64,000 nt of DNA, taken from contig RPGP01000040.1 in NCBI GenBank assembly GCA_004193555.1, positions 501,127 through 565,126 on the forward strand. The letters are read 5' to 3'. A model generated the notes under the pieces. That model searched no databases, had not been told where the DNA came from, and was given only the letters and a program-made list of their open reading frames with translations. The translations under genes and the position numbers were made by a program. Within the stretch, counting starts at the first letter, position 1. Every line of letters starts with the position of its first letter. Shown here piece by piece: positions 43,716-53,101 of this stretch. The DNA is from Desulfobacteraceae bacterium Eth-SRB1 (GTDB lineage Bacteria; Desulfobacterota; Desulfobacteria; Desulfobacterales; ETH-SRB1).

Positions 43716-43723
43716 ATTTTTTT

Positions 43724-44896
43724 TTACATTAGATATTTTTCCAGCCTGTCCATTCCTTCGGCGATGTTTTCCATGGAATTTGCATATGAAAATCTGAGAT
43801 ATCCTTCACCGTTTTCGCCAAAATCAATCCCTGGAGTCACGCCTACGTGCGCCTTTTCCAGGATATCAAAAGCAAGCTTGTATGAATCACCGGATATGTG
43901 CTTTGCGTTGGCAAAAACATAAAAGGCTCCTGTCGGCTCTACCGCGATTCCTAAACCTATCTCTTTAAGGCGGCGGATCATATATTTTCTTCTCTCATTA
44001 TAGATATGCTTCATGCGCTCTATATCCTTACCTGCCTCCTTGAGGGCGGTGATGCCCGCCATCTGGATCATTGAATTGGCGGAAATAAAAAAGTTCTGCT
44101 GAACCTTTTGTATTGGTCGAATAAACGGTTTTGGCGCAATCAGGTATCCAAGCCTGAGCCCTGTCATGGCATAGAGTTTTGAAAAACCGTTTAACACAAA
44201 GGCTTTGTCCGTAAATTCCAAGATTGAATGCTCTTTCCCTTCATAAACCAGTCCATGATAAATTTCATCCGAGATAATATAGGAACCTGGTTTAATAAGA
44301 TCGGCAATAGCCTTCATGCGGTTTTCCGATAAAAGGTTTCCGGTAGGATTTGACGGGGAGTTTATAAATATCCCCTTTGTCTTTTTTGTTATCTTTTCCT
44401 TTATGGCTTCGGGTCTGTATTGAAAGCCGTCTTCTTCGTAAACAGGAATACGCACAGGTTCGCCTTGCACAAACCTGATAAAATTGGGATAGCATGCATA
44501 ATTGGGATAGCATGCATAATGCGGATCTGAGATAATAACCTGATCGCCATTCTCTAACAACGCTGAAAACATTAAAAACATGGCAGGAGAAGTGCCCGAA
44601 GATACCACGATCTGGTTAGGATCTATTGATACTTTGTATGCCTCAAAATAATGTTCGCATATAGCTTCCCTGAGCTCTAACAGGCCAAGGCTGTGAGTAT
44701 AATGTGTATGCCCCTCATTAAGAGCTTTGCAGGCAGCCTCCTTTATGCACGCAGGAGTATCAAAGTCAGGCTCTCCAACTTCGAGGTGAATTATATGGAT
44801 CCCCTGTCGTTCCATCTCATTAGCCTTTTCCAGGACATCCATGACAATAAAGGAGGTCATCTCTTGTGTTCGCTTTGAAATCATTTTTTTCATCAA
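43724..44896 (-). CDS. Class I/II PLP-dependent aminotransferase
   Basis: 390 aa. VGEPDFDTPACIKEAACKAL, SPSNPTGNLLSE, DEIYHGLVYEG and the PLP lysine in LNGFSKLYAMTGLRLGYL are class I aminotransferase signatures; the C terminus has GFLRFSYANSMENI-type residues (GEGYLRFSYANS). It is probably an aspartate/aromatic aminotransferase, but the substrate is not decided. An in-frame 18-bp tandem duplication (6 codons, YACYPN twice) follows DPH at about residue 133, adjacent to the active-site entrance; relatives have it once. A longer frame begins 4 codons earlier; MKKMISKRTQ is equally possible. Confidence 0.9.
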   Translation of the reverse strand: MMKKMISKRTQEMTSFIVMDVLEKANEMERQGIHIIHLEVGEPDFDTPACIKEAACKALNEGHTHYTHSLGLLELREAICEHYFEAYKVSIDPNQIVVSSGTSPAMFLMFSALLENGDQVIISDPHYACYPNYACYPNFIRFVQGEPVRIPVYEEDGFQYRPEAIKEKITKKTKGIFINSPSNPTGNLLSENRMKAIADLIKPGSYIISDEIYHGLVYEGKEHSILEFTDKAFVLNGFSKLYAMTGLRLGYLIAPKPFIRPIQKVQQNFFISANSMIQMAGITALKEAGKDIERMKHIYNERRKYMIRRLKEIGLGIAVEPTGAFYVFANAKHISGDSYKLAFDILEKAHVGVTPGIDFGENGEGYLRFSYANSMENIAEGMDRLEKYLM

Positions 44897-45086
44897 TCCC
44901 TAATCCATGCTCCAAAATGTCTCACGCAAAGGCGCAAAGACGCAAAGATTTTAAAACTATAACCCATTGACTATTGAAGACCTTTGAAAAATGCTCAATG
45001 ACTTTAGGCACTTTAATTCACTTAACACCTAACACCTTAATCCCTTCCTAATAGCCTAATAGCCTTCAGCCTAATAAGCTAATCCC

Positions 45087-45962
45087 CTATACCACCTTAT
45101 TTAACGGATATTCTATAATACCTTCGGCGCCGCTTTTTAACAGTTTTGGAATAAGCTCCCTTACTGTGTCTGAACTAACCACGGTCTCAACCGAAAACCA
45201 TTCTGACTGGTAAAGAGGAGAGACCGTTGGAGCATTAAGACTCGGAAGCAATGACACTACCTTTTCAAGAAGCGTTTCAGGAACATTCATCTTAAGTCCA
45301 ACTAATTTTTCACCTAAAAGAGCTCCTTTAAGTAGAAGAGCAATCTGTTCAAGTTTTTCTCTCTTTTTAGTGTCCTTCCAGACATCGTGATTTGCTATAA
45401 GCTGGGTATTTGTCTGCATCAATTCATGGATAATTTGAAGGCCGTGCGCCTTTATGGTGGTTTCGGTTTCTGTAACCTCAACAATTGCGTCCGCAAGCCC
45501 GGAAACAACCTTTGCCTCGGTCGCTCCCCACGAAAATTCAACGGTTATATCGATCCCACGCTCTTTAAAATATCTTCTTGTAAATTCCACCAGCTCAGTC
45601 GCTATCTTCTTTCCTTGAAGATCCTCAATTGTCTTGATTGGAGAATCATAAGGAACCGCAAGAACCCACCGCGCAGGCCGAGCGCTTACCTTAGAATAAA
45701 CAAGGTCGCATATAACGTGAACATCGGAACTGTTTTCCGCTATCCAGTCCTTGCCGGTAAGCCCTGCATCAAGGGTTCCGCTCTCGACATAACGTGACAT
45801 TTCCTGAGCCCTGCATATGGCGCATTCTATTGTATCATCGTTGATTTCCGGAAAATAGCTCCTGCCGTTAACATTAATCTTCCAACCTGAGCGCTTGAAA
45901 AGCGCAATTGTAGCGTTTTGCAGGCTCCCCTTGGGAATGCCTAATTTTAATTTTGTTTTCAT
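45087..45962 (-). CDS. hisG: ATP phosphoribosyltransferase, long form
   Basis: 291 aa. [37 protein letters not shown], and [20 protein letters not shown] with the PRPP-binding ETET segment. The C-terminal ACT-like regulatory domain (about 215-291) marks the HisG-long type, which needs no HisZ and is feedback-inhibited by histidine. It overlaps hisI by 4 bp. Confidence 0.96.
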   Translation of the reverse strand: MKTKLKLGIPKGSLQNATIALFKRSGWKINVNGRSYFPEINDDTIECAICRAQEMSRYVESGTLDAGLTGKDWIAENSSDVHVICDLVYSKVSARPARWVLAVPYDSPIKTIEDLQGKKIATELVEFTRRYFKERGIDITVEFSWGATEAKVVSGLADAIVEVTETETTIKAHGLQIIHELMQTNTQLIANHDVWKDTKKREKLEQIALLLKGALLGEKLVGLKMNVPETLLEKVVSLLPSLNAPTVSPLYQSEWFSVETVVSSDTVRELIPKLLKSGAEGIIEYPLNKVV

Positions 45963-46336
45963 TTTTTATATACCTCTTTCGGGTCAAATACAGGCTTTCC
46001 AATAATTCTGATCGACCCATGTTCAATCTTTTTAAAGAAACAGCTCCTGTATCCCATGTGACACGCAGCTCCGCCGATCTGCTCAACTTTTAAAAGCACG
46101 GTATCATTATCACAATCGATTCTGATTTCCTTTACAATCTGGATATTTCCTGATGTTTTGCCCTTTACCCATAATTCCTTACGGCTGCGGCTGTAATAAG
46201 TAGCCTTGCCTGTCGAAAGGGTGGTTTCCCATGCTTCTTCATTCATAAAGGCAAGCATCAGTACTTCGTCTGTTTTATAATCCTGAACTATAGCCGGCAA
46301 AAGACCGCCCAGCTTATTAAAATCAAGTTTGATCAT
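45959..46336 (-). CDS. hisI: Phosphoribosyl-AMP cyclohydrolase
   Basis: 125 aa. [40 protein letters not shown], then [29 protein letters not shown] (by landmarks), with the Asp and Cys zinc/magnesium ligands of HisI. No HisE domain is fused. It is coupled to hisG by ATGA. This split hisI-hisG pair is outside any larger his operon here. Confidence 0.96.
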   Translation of the reverse strand: MIKLDFNKLGGLLPAIVQDYKTDEVLMLAFMNEEAWETTLSTGKATYYSRSRKELWVKGKTSGNIQIVKEIRIDCDNDTVLLKVEQIGGAACHMGYRSCFFKKIEHGSIRIIGKPVFDPKEVYKK

Positions 46337-46463
46337 AAGATATTTTTCCTTTACGTGAAAGTGTTACAAAAAAATCAAACTTGTAAAATAACTTCGATAT
46401 GAAACAATGTCAACAGTATCAAAATAATAATAACAGTTCACAGTTAACGGTTTACAGCATTTT

Positions 46464-46561
46464 GTAGGTTGGGTTGAGGTACGAAACCCAACGATTATAT
46501 AACGATTATATAAGGAATTGGCCTAAATTTGTTGGGTTTCGCTTCGCTCAACCCAACCTAC
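46464..46561. terminator. hairpin repeat, GTAGGTTGGGTTGAGG type
   Basis: GTAGGTTGGGTTGAGGTACG and, reversed, GTAGGTTGGGTTGAGCGAAG form the stem, with an AACGATTATAT direct repeat in the loop. Such repeats are widely scattered in bacterial genomes. It lies between hisI and the polysaccharide cluster. Confidence 0.7.
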
Positions 46562-46601
46562 GCCTTGATCAATTTCCATAATTAGAATTGCTGAAATAAA
46601 A

Positions 46602-47744
46602 TCAGCGATTACGGCCTGAATATTCTGCGATAGATACTATTATGGTAACTAAAAATGCTTGAACAACGAGGAGCACGCCATCTATCGGCCTTGCATAGCG
46701 AAGGGTTATAGCGCTGATACCGAGTGTCGCGCACAAAAAATATATAAATAAAACTGCCTTTCTCTTATCGCCGAGAAGGCTATATAACCGGTGATGGATA
46801 TGGTCGGTGCCAACATAATCGATCCATTCCTTAAGACTCTTCACCTTGCCGGTCACTATCCTTTCCAGGGTAATGTAAGCCATATCATATATAAGAATCC
46901 AGAAAATCAGCACAGGCGCTGAAAAGGATACGATCCGGCTGTTGTCCGCCCAGTCTCCCTTGATGGCCAGGACAGCCAGCGTAAAACCGATAAAAGTACT
47001 CCCCGCGTCACCGAGATATATGGAAGCAGGCCTCTTTAACCCGAAATTAAAAGGGAGAAAACCGAGGCAGCTTCCCATCATGGCTATGGCAAGCCACGCC
47101 ATAAAGTGCTGGCCGGTCTGAAATGCCACCATCCCCATGAACATGGCTATGATAGCGCCTATTCCCGATGCCAGTCCATCCATGCCGTCAATGAAATTCA
47201 TGGCGTTTGTTATCCCGATAATCCAGAGGATCGTAAATAAAACATTAAACCAGTATCCCCATACGGTCTGCGGAAACAGATTCAATACAATTCCAGAGTG
47301 AATCAAAACAAGAACAACAAGAATCTGGACAAACAGCTTTAACCTGGCCGACACACCGCGCCAATCATCCACCAGCCCCATCAGGGCAACAACAACCCCT
47401 CCACAGAGCAGTAAAACAACATCCCTTTCCAGAACCATATTCGCCAGAAGTGCAGCAATGAAGGCCACAACGATTGCGACACCTCCCAGAAGGGGCGTAG
47501 GTTTTTCATGGATCTTCCGTCCCCCGGGCACATCAACAATCTTTAATTTCAGGGCAATAAGCCGCATCATCGGAGTCAATATAGCTGAAGCAGAAAAAGA
47601 AAACAGAAGGATATAGAGCCATCTCAGACCCAAATCAGTAAAATGGCTGCGAGACCACGGAAGAAAAAGCGCGGCAAAAGTAACAAGAGAAACACACCAG
47701 ACAATGCGCCTGAATGATATCCCTGGAAAATCAGAATCAAACAT
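46602..47744 (-). CDS. WecA/MraY-family undecaprenyl-phosphate sugar-1-phosphate transferase
   Basis: 380 aa with about ten membrane helices. DVPGGRKIHEKPTPLLGG is the cytoplasmic signature; DDWRGVS, NAMNFIDGMDGLASG and IYLGDAGSTFIGF are the Mg2+ and nucleotide-sugar sites. It starts lipid-linked polysaccharide synthesis (O-antigen or exopolysaccharide) at the membrane. It is last in the minus-strand polysaccharide cluster. Confidence 0.93.
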   Translation of the reverse strand: MFDSDFPGISFRRIVWCVSLVTFAALFLPWSRSHFTDLGLRWLYILLFSFSASAILTPMMRLIALKLKIVDVPGGRKIHEKPTPLLGGVAIVVAFIAALLANMVLERDVVLLLCGGVVVALMGLVDDWRGVSARLKLFVQILVVLVLIHSGIVLNLFPQTVWGYWFNVLFTILWIIGITNAMNFIDGMDGLASGIGAIIAMFMGMVAFQTGQHFMAWLAIAMMGSCLGFLPFNFGLKRPASIYLGDAGSTFIGFTLAVLAIKGDWADNSRIVSFSAPVLIFWILIYDMAYITLERIVTGKVKSLKEWIDYVGTDHIHHRLYSLLGDKRKAVLFIYFLCATLGISAITLRYARPIDGVLLVVQAFLVTIIVSIAEYSGRNR

Positions 47745-47860
47745 CGCCCTTCCCTTTCAGCTTTGAGCTCGTTTTTTTCTTTTCTCTTTCCTCTTTTGCT
47801 CTTTCAACTTTGACTTCATTTTTCACTTTGCTCCTCGCTCTTTGCTCTATGCTCTCCGCT

Positions 47861-48922
47861 CTATGCTCTTCGCTCTCCGCTTTCATCTTTCAGCCTGTCC
47901 ACGATGCCGCCGGCAATTTTGCGCGCCTCTTCATCTTTCAACGAAGGATAAAGCGGGATGGATACCGTCCGAGCCATCGCCTCCTCGGTACCAGGGTATC
48001 CGGACAGGCCGAGATATTCGTGCAGCGGCTTGAACACAGGCCTTCTGCACCCAATCTCCAGATTCAGCATCTCTTTCATAAATCCGGATGAATCTTTAAG
48101 AGACAAGACGTACCTGTAATATATATGTTCTCTGCCTTCCGGAATTGCGGCAACCGGAAAGGAGATATCTCTAAGGCTTCCGTCATAAAGACCGGCAATC
48201 TTTTTTCTTCTCTCAATAAAAGATGGAAGCTTTTTCAACTGGCTTATGCCCAGCGCCGCCTGCATATCGGTCAGCTTGTAGTTATATCTCACCGAATAGC
48301 CGTCTTTTTCGTCATAGTCCCGCAAATCCCTTACAATCCCGGCAAGCCTGTCATCATCCGACAAAATCATCCCCCCCTCGCCGGTTGCAAGCATTTTGGT
48401 GGCATAAAAAGAAAATATGGAACAGACACCGAAACTGCCGGTATATCGGCCCCGGTATTTCGCCCCCGCGGATTGGGCGCAATCCTCAATGACAGGGATA
48501 CCCAGCGACACAATCTCATCGATATCCGCCGGAAGGCCGAACATGTGGGGAACAATGATCGCCTTTGTCCTTTTTGTTATCCTCTTTTTCAGATCATCGA
48601 CATCGATATTGAACGTGGATCGGTCAATATCCACAACAACCGGCACGGCATTTACATACATGACCGCATTTAGAAGGGCGGAACAGACATAACTCGGGAT
48701 AATAATCTCATCGCCCTTCCCTGCTCCAAGGGCAAGAAGTGAAAGATGGAGGGCCGCCGTGCCGGAACTGACGGCAACACCACTTTTGACGCCGATAAAA
48801 GAGGAAAGAGCATCCTCAAACCCCGCGACCTGTTCGCCCTGAACAAGCCGGCCCGATTCCAGGACATCCATAACGCTCCTGTAATCATCTATGTCCAGAG
48901 TTGGTTTTGAGTGAGTAATCAT
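47861..48922 (-). CDS. DegT/DnrJ/EryC1/StrS-family sugar aminotransferase
   Basis: 353 aa. VSSGTAALHLSLLALGAGKG, PHMFGLPADIDEI, VIEDCAQSAGAKYRG and the PLP lysine in FYATKMLATGEGG. It transaminates a nucleotide keto-sugar for the surface polysaccharide. The last residues (DESGERRA) and the stop lie in a GAGAGC-rich repeat, so the natural end may have been a few residues different. Confidence 0.92.
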   Translation of the reverse strand: MITHSKPTLDIDDYRSVMDVLESGRLVQGEQVAGFEDALSSFIGVKSGVAVSSGTAALHLSLLALGAGKGDEIIIPSYVCSALLNAVMYVNAVPVVVDIDRSTFNIDVDDLKKRITKRTKAIIVPHMFGLPADIDEIVSLGIPVIEDCAQSAGAKYRGRYTGSFGVCSIFSFYATKMLATGEGGMILSDDDRLAGIVRDLRDYDEKDGYSVRYNYKLTDMQAALGISQLKKLPSFIERRKKIAGLYDGSLRDISFPVAAIPEGREHIYYRYVLSLKDSSGFMKEMLNLEIGCRRPVFKPLHEYLGLSGYPGTEEAMARTVSIPLYPSLKDEEARKIAGGIVDRLKDESGERRA

Positions 48923-48999
48923 ATTTCCATAACCAATCGAGGCAACTATCTCTTGTGTTTCTTCGAAGAGTAATCCGTGTAACCTGCGAAATCTGTGGA

Positions 49000-49617
49000 T
49001 TAAATATTCATAAACAACCGAAGCGGTACGAACCCCTCCGCAAGATGAACCCTTCCCTGAATTCCCCTGAAGACCGCCGTGGATCTCGCGGCATCAACTA
49101 TGGACAATCCCTCAATATTTGTCTTTGCAACTTGCGATTCGTGGGCCAGCAGAACGTCTATTTTACCATCTATTGTACTTCCGATATCTACAAACACGGA
49201 GGGCAAAAAATTCTGAGTGGTTGGCACTTCATAAAAAAGGACATTCCTTATGTATCGTGAAGCGGAGACAGCGGCTTTGGATAGCGCCCTGTGATCCTGA
49301 TGGCTGTCGTCACCATAATTAACAAAAAAGAAGTCAGGCTTTATTTTCTTTAAAAGCTTTTCAATATCAGCAACCATATCATTCATGCGGGGCGTAAGCT
49401 GTGTGTCTTCATACCCGCCCCAGATCAGATCCGTGGCCTTCAGAATCTCCGCGGACCTGATCTGCTCCGCCTTTCTTATTTCTGTCTCCCCCCCTTTTCC
49501 ACCCATCGTCATAACCATGAGATACAGATCATCGCCGGAACCGGTGTATTTCAAAAAATTGCCCGCGCAACCAATTTCAATATCATCGGGATGAGACCCT
49601 ACGGCAAGAATTTTCAT
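49000..49617 (-). CDS. PIG-L (LmbE-like) deacetylase
   Basis: 205 aa. AVGSHPDDIEIGCAGNFLKY holds the zinc ligands (H, DD), and DDSHQDHRALSKAAV the third. It removes N-acetyl groups from sugar precursors; in a polysaccharide cluster the substrate is probably a lipid-linked or nucleotide sugar. Confidence 0.92.
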   Translation of the reverse strand: MKILAVGSHPDDIEIGCAGNFLKYTGSGDDLYLMVMTMGGKGGETEIRKAEQIRSAEILKATDLIWGGYEDTQLTPRMNDMVADIEKLLKKIKPDFFFVNYGDDSHQDHRALSKAAVSASRYIRNVLFYEVPTTQNFLPSVFVDIGSTIDGKIDVLLAHESQVAKTNIEGLSIVDAARSTAVFRGIQGRVHLAEGFVPLRLFMNI

Positions 49618-49695
49618 GATTCACCTTTATCTGTTTTATCAAGCTGTTAACACTTAACACTGTAACTTCTCAAAAAGTCACGAATTTAATTATAG

Positions 49696-49821
49696 ATGGC
49701 TAAGTAAAAAGTTTCATATACAAGGCGTAGTGATTTTTCAGGATCGAAGGCATACATATAGTATGTTGAGAGTCTGAAAAATCACTGCAACGCAGTAGAT
49801 GGGACTTTTTACGACGCCATC
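49696..49821. repeat. palindromic repeat, family C copy 2
   Basis: Left AGATGGCTAAGTAAAAAGTT and right (reversed) TGATGGCGTCGTAAAAAGTC continue as pairing arms through GTGATTTTTCAG on each side. The right end supplies the last codons and stop of the WbqC gene (MAS-stop). A GTAACTTCTCAAAAAGTC solo end precedes it at 49672. Confidence 0.65.
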
Positions 49822-50489
49822 AATATTTCAAGACTCTTTTCTCCATGATTATAAATCAAATCAATAACCGACATAAACGGCTCAAATGCGCCAAAGAGCT
49901 GATCGTAAACGGGATGTTCATACTCCTGAAAAATGACCTTTATGCCATTTTGGGTGTATTTCTCCATATCCATGTATCCCTTTCCACCGCCTCCCGCCAG
50001 ATATGTATCTGCATTAAAATGCCTTGCCAGGGCAATCAGCCTTTCATCCGGATCTTCAGGAAATTCTCCAAGCTCGGAGGCAACACGTATGGGTGTCGTA
50101 ATGCCTAACAATTCGGCAAGCCTCTTCACCACGTGAATATTCAATTGAGAAATATACTGCCAGTTCGATAAAAATATTTCTTCAAAAAATTTTTCAAGCA
50201 AAAACCAGTATTGGGCCTTTTTGTAATTTGAGATTATCGCTTGCCTATGACGGTGCTGCCATTTATCTTTGTTGTTAATCTCCACCTCGTTTATCAATTG
50301 AGGATATTTGTACAAAACCGGAACAGTCAGCCATTGCCGGCCATTTGCAGTCTTAATCCTGTTCCGGTTCTGCCATTCATTCTTCTTAAATTGAACATTA
50401 TCCAGCAAAACAAAGATATCAGCTCTGTTGATCTTATCGAAATAGCCCAGCCACGGTAAATACTGCGGTTGATGCACCGCTACGATCAT
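49809..50489 (-). CDS. WbqC-family protein
   Basis: 226 aa. MIVAVHQPQYLPWLGYFDKI, RADIFVLLDNVQFKKNEWQN, RNRIKTANGRQWLTVPV and GGGKGYMDMEKYTQNGI are WbqC signatures. The family is found in O-antigen clusters, where it is thought to modify amino sugars; the reaction is not settled. A 5' fragment of a second copy lies at 60625-60774. Its stop codon comes from a repeat element. Confidence 0.92.
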   Translation of the reverse strand: MIVAVHQPQYLPWLGYFDKINRADIFVLLDNVQFKKNEWQNRNRIKTANGRQWLTVPVLYKYPQLINEVEINNKDKWQHRHRQAIISNYKKAQYWFLLEKFFEEIFLSNWQYISQLNIHVVKRLAELLGITTPIRVASELGEFPEDPDERLIALARHFNADTYLAGGGGKGYMDMEKYTQNGIKVIFQEYEHPVYDQLFGAFEPFMSVIDLIYNHGEKSLEILMAS

Positions 50490-50499
50490 AATGCCCGCC

Positions 50500-50838
50500 T
50501 TATTTTCTTAACTTCTCACCACTGTATTCAAGAGCCTCTTTGATATCCTGCTTAACCTGCGGATCGTTCAGAAATCCCTTAACCTCTTTCCTGGCAGTCT
50601 TTGCCACAAACTCAATGCCTTCCTTAACATTCTTTTTTACAGCAGTAATTGTGCAACAGTCAAAGGCAAGAGCTGCGCTCTCCTGAATTGATGCCTTTAC
50701 CGCGTATTGAACGCCTTCCTTTACCTGCTGCTTAATACCTGCCGCTGCTATAATTAACACTAAAAGAAAAATCAAACCCCACGGAATCGCCATAACAAGA
50801 TGTCTTATAAATATTTTCCCCAATCCATCATCGTTCAT
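50500..50838 (-). CDS. Small membrane-anchored hypothetical protein, 112 aa
   Basis: One N-terminal membrane helix (LVMAIPWGLIFLLVLIIAAA, about 14-33), followed by a basic helical tail with internally repeated phrases (VKEGVQYAVKAS, VKEGIEFVAKTA). No enzymatic motif. It lies 11 bp before the WbqC gene in the cluster and has a GAAAGGAGG ribosome-binding site. Confidence 0.65.
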   Translation of the reverse strand: MNDDGLGKIFIRHLVMAIPWGLIFLLVLIIAAAGIKQQVKEGVQYAVKASIQESAALAFDCCTITAVKKNVKEGIEFVAKTARKEVKGFLNDPQVKQDIKEALEYSGEKLRK

Positions 50839-50882
50839 TGCCAGACCCTCCTTTCTGAATTGTTTACTTCACTAACAATTAT

Positions 50883-51026
50883 GATGAATTCGTAAAAAGT
50901 CGAAGAACTTGTCATTGCGAGCGAAGCGAAGCAATCTCCTGCAAGATAACCGCCTGTATTTATTAGATTGCTTCGTCGTTGTACTCCTTGCAATGACTTA
51001 GTGTATGACTCTTTTGCGAGTTCATC
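50883..51026. mobile_element. MITE-like element, family C copy 1, with 6-bp duplication
   Basis: Ends GATGAATTCGTAAAAAGTC and (reversed) GATGAACTCGCAAAAGAGTC; a 6-bp direct repeat AATTAT flanks it at 50877-50882 and 51027-51032. The interior is the hairpin pair GTCATTGCGAGCGAAGCGAA...AGATTGCTTCG...TTGCAATGAC, a repeat common in many bacteria. It lies between the GT4 gene and the small membrane protein. Confidence 0.75.
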
Positions 51027-51053
51027 AATTATAGCTTTTATACTATATTTTTA

Positions 51054-52235
51054 TTATAACATTTCATGATACAATTGATCAATCTTTTTCACCATTAAGC
51101 CTGAACTGTAATTGACAGCTCGGTCCTTACCGCATTCCCCCATCTTTTCTCTTTTTTCCATACTTTCCAGTAGATTATTAATCTTAACAACCATGGTTTC
51201 AACATCTCCTGCTGGAACAAGAAAACCATTCTTCCCATCAACAACCAGATCTCTAATTCCACCCACATTACTCGCCACAATCGGCTTTCCCAGAGCCATC
51301 GCCTCAACAAGCACCCTTCCCATCCCTTCATTCAGCGAAGGCAGAACAAATATATCAAATATTGACATTACCTCTGCCACATCCGGCCGCCAACCCAAAA
51401 ATTTTACATTTTCCTCTATGCCAAGCATGGAGGTCATACTTTTGAGTTCGCCTGAAAGCTCACCATCGCCCAACAATACAAAGGTTGTATCCGGCCTGGA
51501 ACTAACAATTTTCTCTGCCGCCTCGATCAAGTATCTATGTCCTTTTACATGCGTGAGCCTGCCGGTTGTACCAACAACAAGATTGCCATCGGGAATCCCC
51601 AGCCTTCTTTTCATTGCCGCAGAATCAACAGAAGTATTGGAGAATCTATCCAGATCAACGCCACTGTGAACCACTGAAAACTTATCCTCAGAGGCAATAC
51701 GGAAATGAAGATGATCCTTTTTTTCCTGCTCTGTAAGCGCGATAATTTTATCTGTAATACAGGCCGTCAATCTTTCAAGAACAATATAGAATGAAGTCTT
51801 ACACCTGCCGGAGTAGCCCCAGAATACGTGGCCGTGTGGCGTGTGAACAATGACCGGAACTCTTGCAAAAAATGCCGCCCATCTTCCCAGAATGCCGGCC
51901 TTGGAGGTATGGGTATGGACGATATCTGGGCGCTCACGTCTCAGGATTTTAATCAGGGCGAAAAATGTCTTTAAATCATAAAAAGGGTGAATTCTCCTTA
52001 TAAGGCTTGGAATTGTTATGATGCTGATCCCTTCCCTTTTTGCCTCTCTTACGATTTCATCTACAGCCCTGGCTTCATCTTCCGCCATATTTGACTCAAC
52101 GGAAAGCCCTCTAACCAGAATGACATCATACATCTCTCTGCCAAGACCCCTCACAGTCAAAAGGGTATTCTCGGCAGACCCACCCTTATCCAGGCGAGTG
52201 ATGATATGTGCAACCTTTATCTTTTCCAACAACAT
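51054..52235 (-). CDS. GT4-family glycosyltransferase, copy 1
   Basis: KIKVAHIITRLDKGGSAENT opens a GT-B fold. HTHTSKAGILGRWAAFFA and VHTPHGHVFWGYSG follow, and LPSLNEGMGRVLVEAMALGK is the E-x7-E donor site. It transfers a sugar onto the lipid-linked repeat unit. It is a near-identical duplicate of the 62228-63424 gene over the first 300 residues, but the last 90 differ strongly. Upstream it carries the final 8 codons and stop of the asnB-like gene as a fossil, which the frame reads through as LVFQLYGRI. ATG at 52235 or TTG at 52229 are the likely starts. Confidence 0.92.
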   Translation of the reverse strand: MLLEKIKVAHIITRLDKGGSAENTLLTVRGLGREMYDVILVRGLSVESNMAEDEARAVDEIVREAKREGISIITIPSLIRRIHPFYDLKTFFALIKILRRERPDIVHTHTSKAGILGRWAAFFARVPVIVHTPHGHVFWGYSGRCKTSFYIVLERLTACITDKIIALTEQEKKDHLHFRIASEDKFSVVHSGVDLDRFSNTSVDSAAMKRRLGIPDGNLVVGTTGRLTHVKGHRYLIEAAEKIVSSRPDTTFVLLGDGELSGELKSMTSMLGIEENVKFLGWRPDVAEVMSIFDIFVLPSLNEGMGRVLVEAMALGKPIVASNVGGIRDLVVDGKNGFLVPAGDVETMVVKINNLLESMEKREKMGECGKDRAVNYSSGLMVKKIDQLYHEML

Positions 52236-52300
52236 TATCCTTCCATATAATTGGAATACCAGCAAATCGCTGGCTCATGTTATCCCTTATTAAGCAGTCC

Positions 52301-53101
52301 TTATTCCCCTCTAATCGCATTCACTGTCTCCGATATTCGATGGGCCAGTCTGTCAACTTTATACTTGCGAATATATTTCCAGGAACGTTTATCTTTGAAA
52401 AAGAGATATATTTTAGAAATCTTGGCTAAAAAGATATTGTGGTCATCATCATCAATTTGTATTCTTCCGATACCGGATAGACTGGAACGTTGATTTGTAG
52501 GGCACTGCGTAAAAACCGCCTGGAATTTCCTGGTTTTTAAAAAATCCCACAGAGGTTTTTTCGGTACTCCGGCCAGAAACGCACAGAATCGAACATCCCC
52601 ATTATAATTTTCCTTCATTATTTTCAATGAATTGAAGATGCTTTGTTTCACGGAGTCCTCATCATAACGACCCTTGATTCCTCTGCTTTCATAGGCCAGC
52701 AAACCTATCTCCATGCCGCTCTCTGCTATTTCATTTACTTCATCCCAATTTAAGCACGGTATAGACGTCCCTTTAATCTTCCTTTCACCACCGATACATT
52801 CGGGCATAATAAAAAATGTTGCATGAAAATTATGGGTTTTTAAAACAGGAAATACATCCGTGTAGGCATCTCGATACCCGCCATCAATAGTAAGTGCAAG
52901 AGATTTTGGAGGCAATTTATCACGCCCGGCAAGGTGGCCCAACGCTTGATCCAGCGTTACGATATTATAGTTATTTTCTGAAAAAAATTTCATCTGCTGC
53001 CTGAAAGTTTCAGGCAGCAGACCATCCTCCATCAAAACCTTCGGATAATTGCCAACATTATGGTACAGCAAAACAGGTATTTCTTTTATGATTCTCATCA
53101 T
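52301..53101 (-). CDS. NodB-like polysaccharide deacetylase, degenerate active site
   Basis: 266 aa. IPVLLYHNVGNYP, then LALTIDGGYRDAYTDVFPVL: the canonical TFDDGY has become TIDGGY, losing the metal-binding Asp. The second motif, usually SHTxxH, is LLAYESRG, without histidines. NodB fold landmarks (HNFHATFFIMPECIG, FCAFLAGVPKKPLWDFLK) remain. It is probably inactive as a deacetylase and may bind polysaccharide instead. It overlaps the next glycosyltransferase gene by 4 bp. Confidence 0.8.
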   Translation of the reverse strand: MMRIIKEIPVLLYHNVGNYPKVLMEDGLLPETFRQQMKFFSENNYNIVTLDQALGHLAGRDKLPPKSLALTIDGGYRDAYTDVFPVLKTHNFHATFFIMPECIGGERKIKGTSIPCLNWDEVNEIAESGMEIGLLAYESRGIKGRYDEDSVKQSIFNSLKIMKENYNGDVRFCAFLAGVPKKPLWDFLKTRKFQAVFTQCPTNQRSSLSGIGRIQIDDDDHNIFLAKISKIYLFFKDKRSWKYIRKYKVDRLAHRISETVNAIRGE

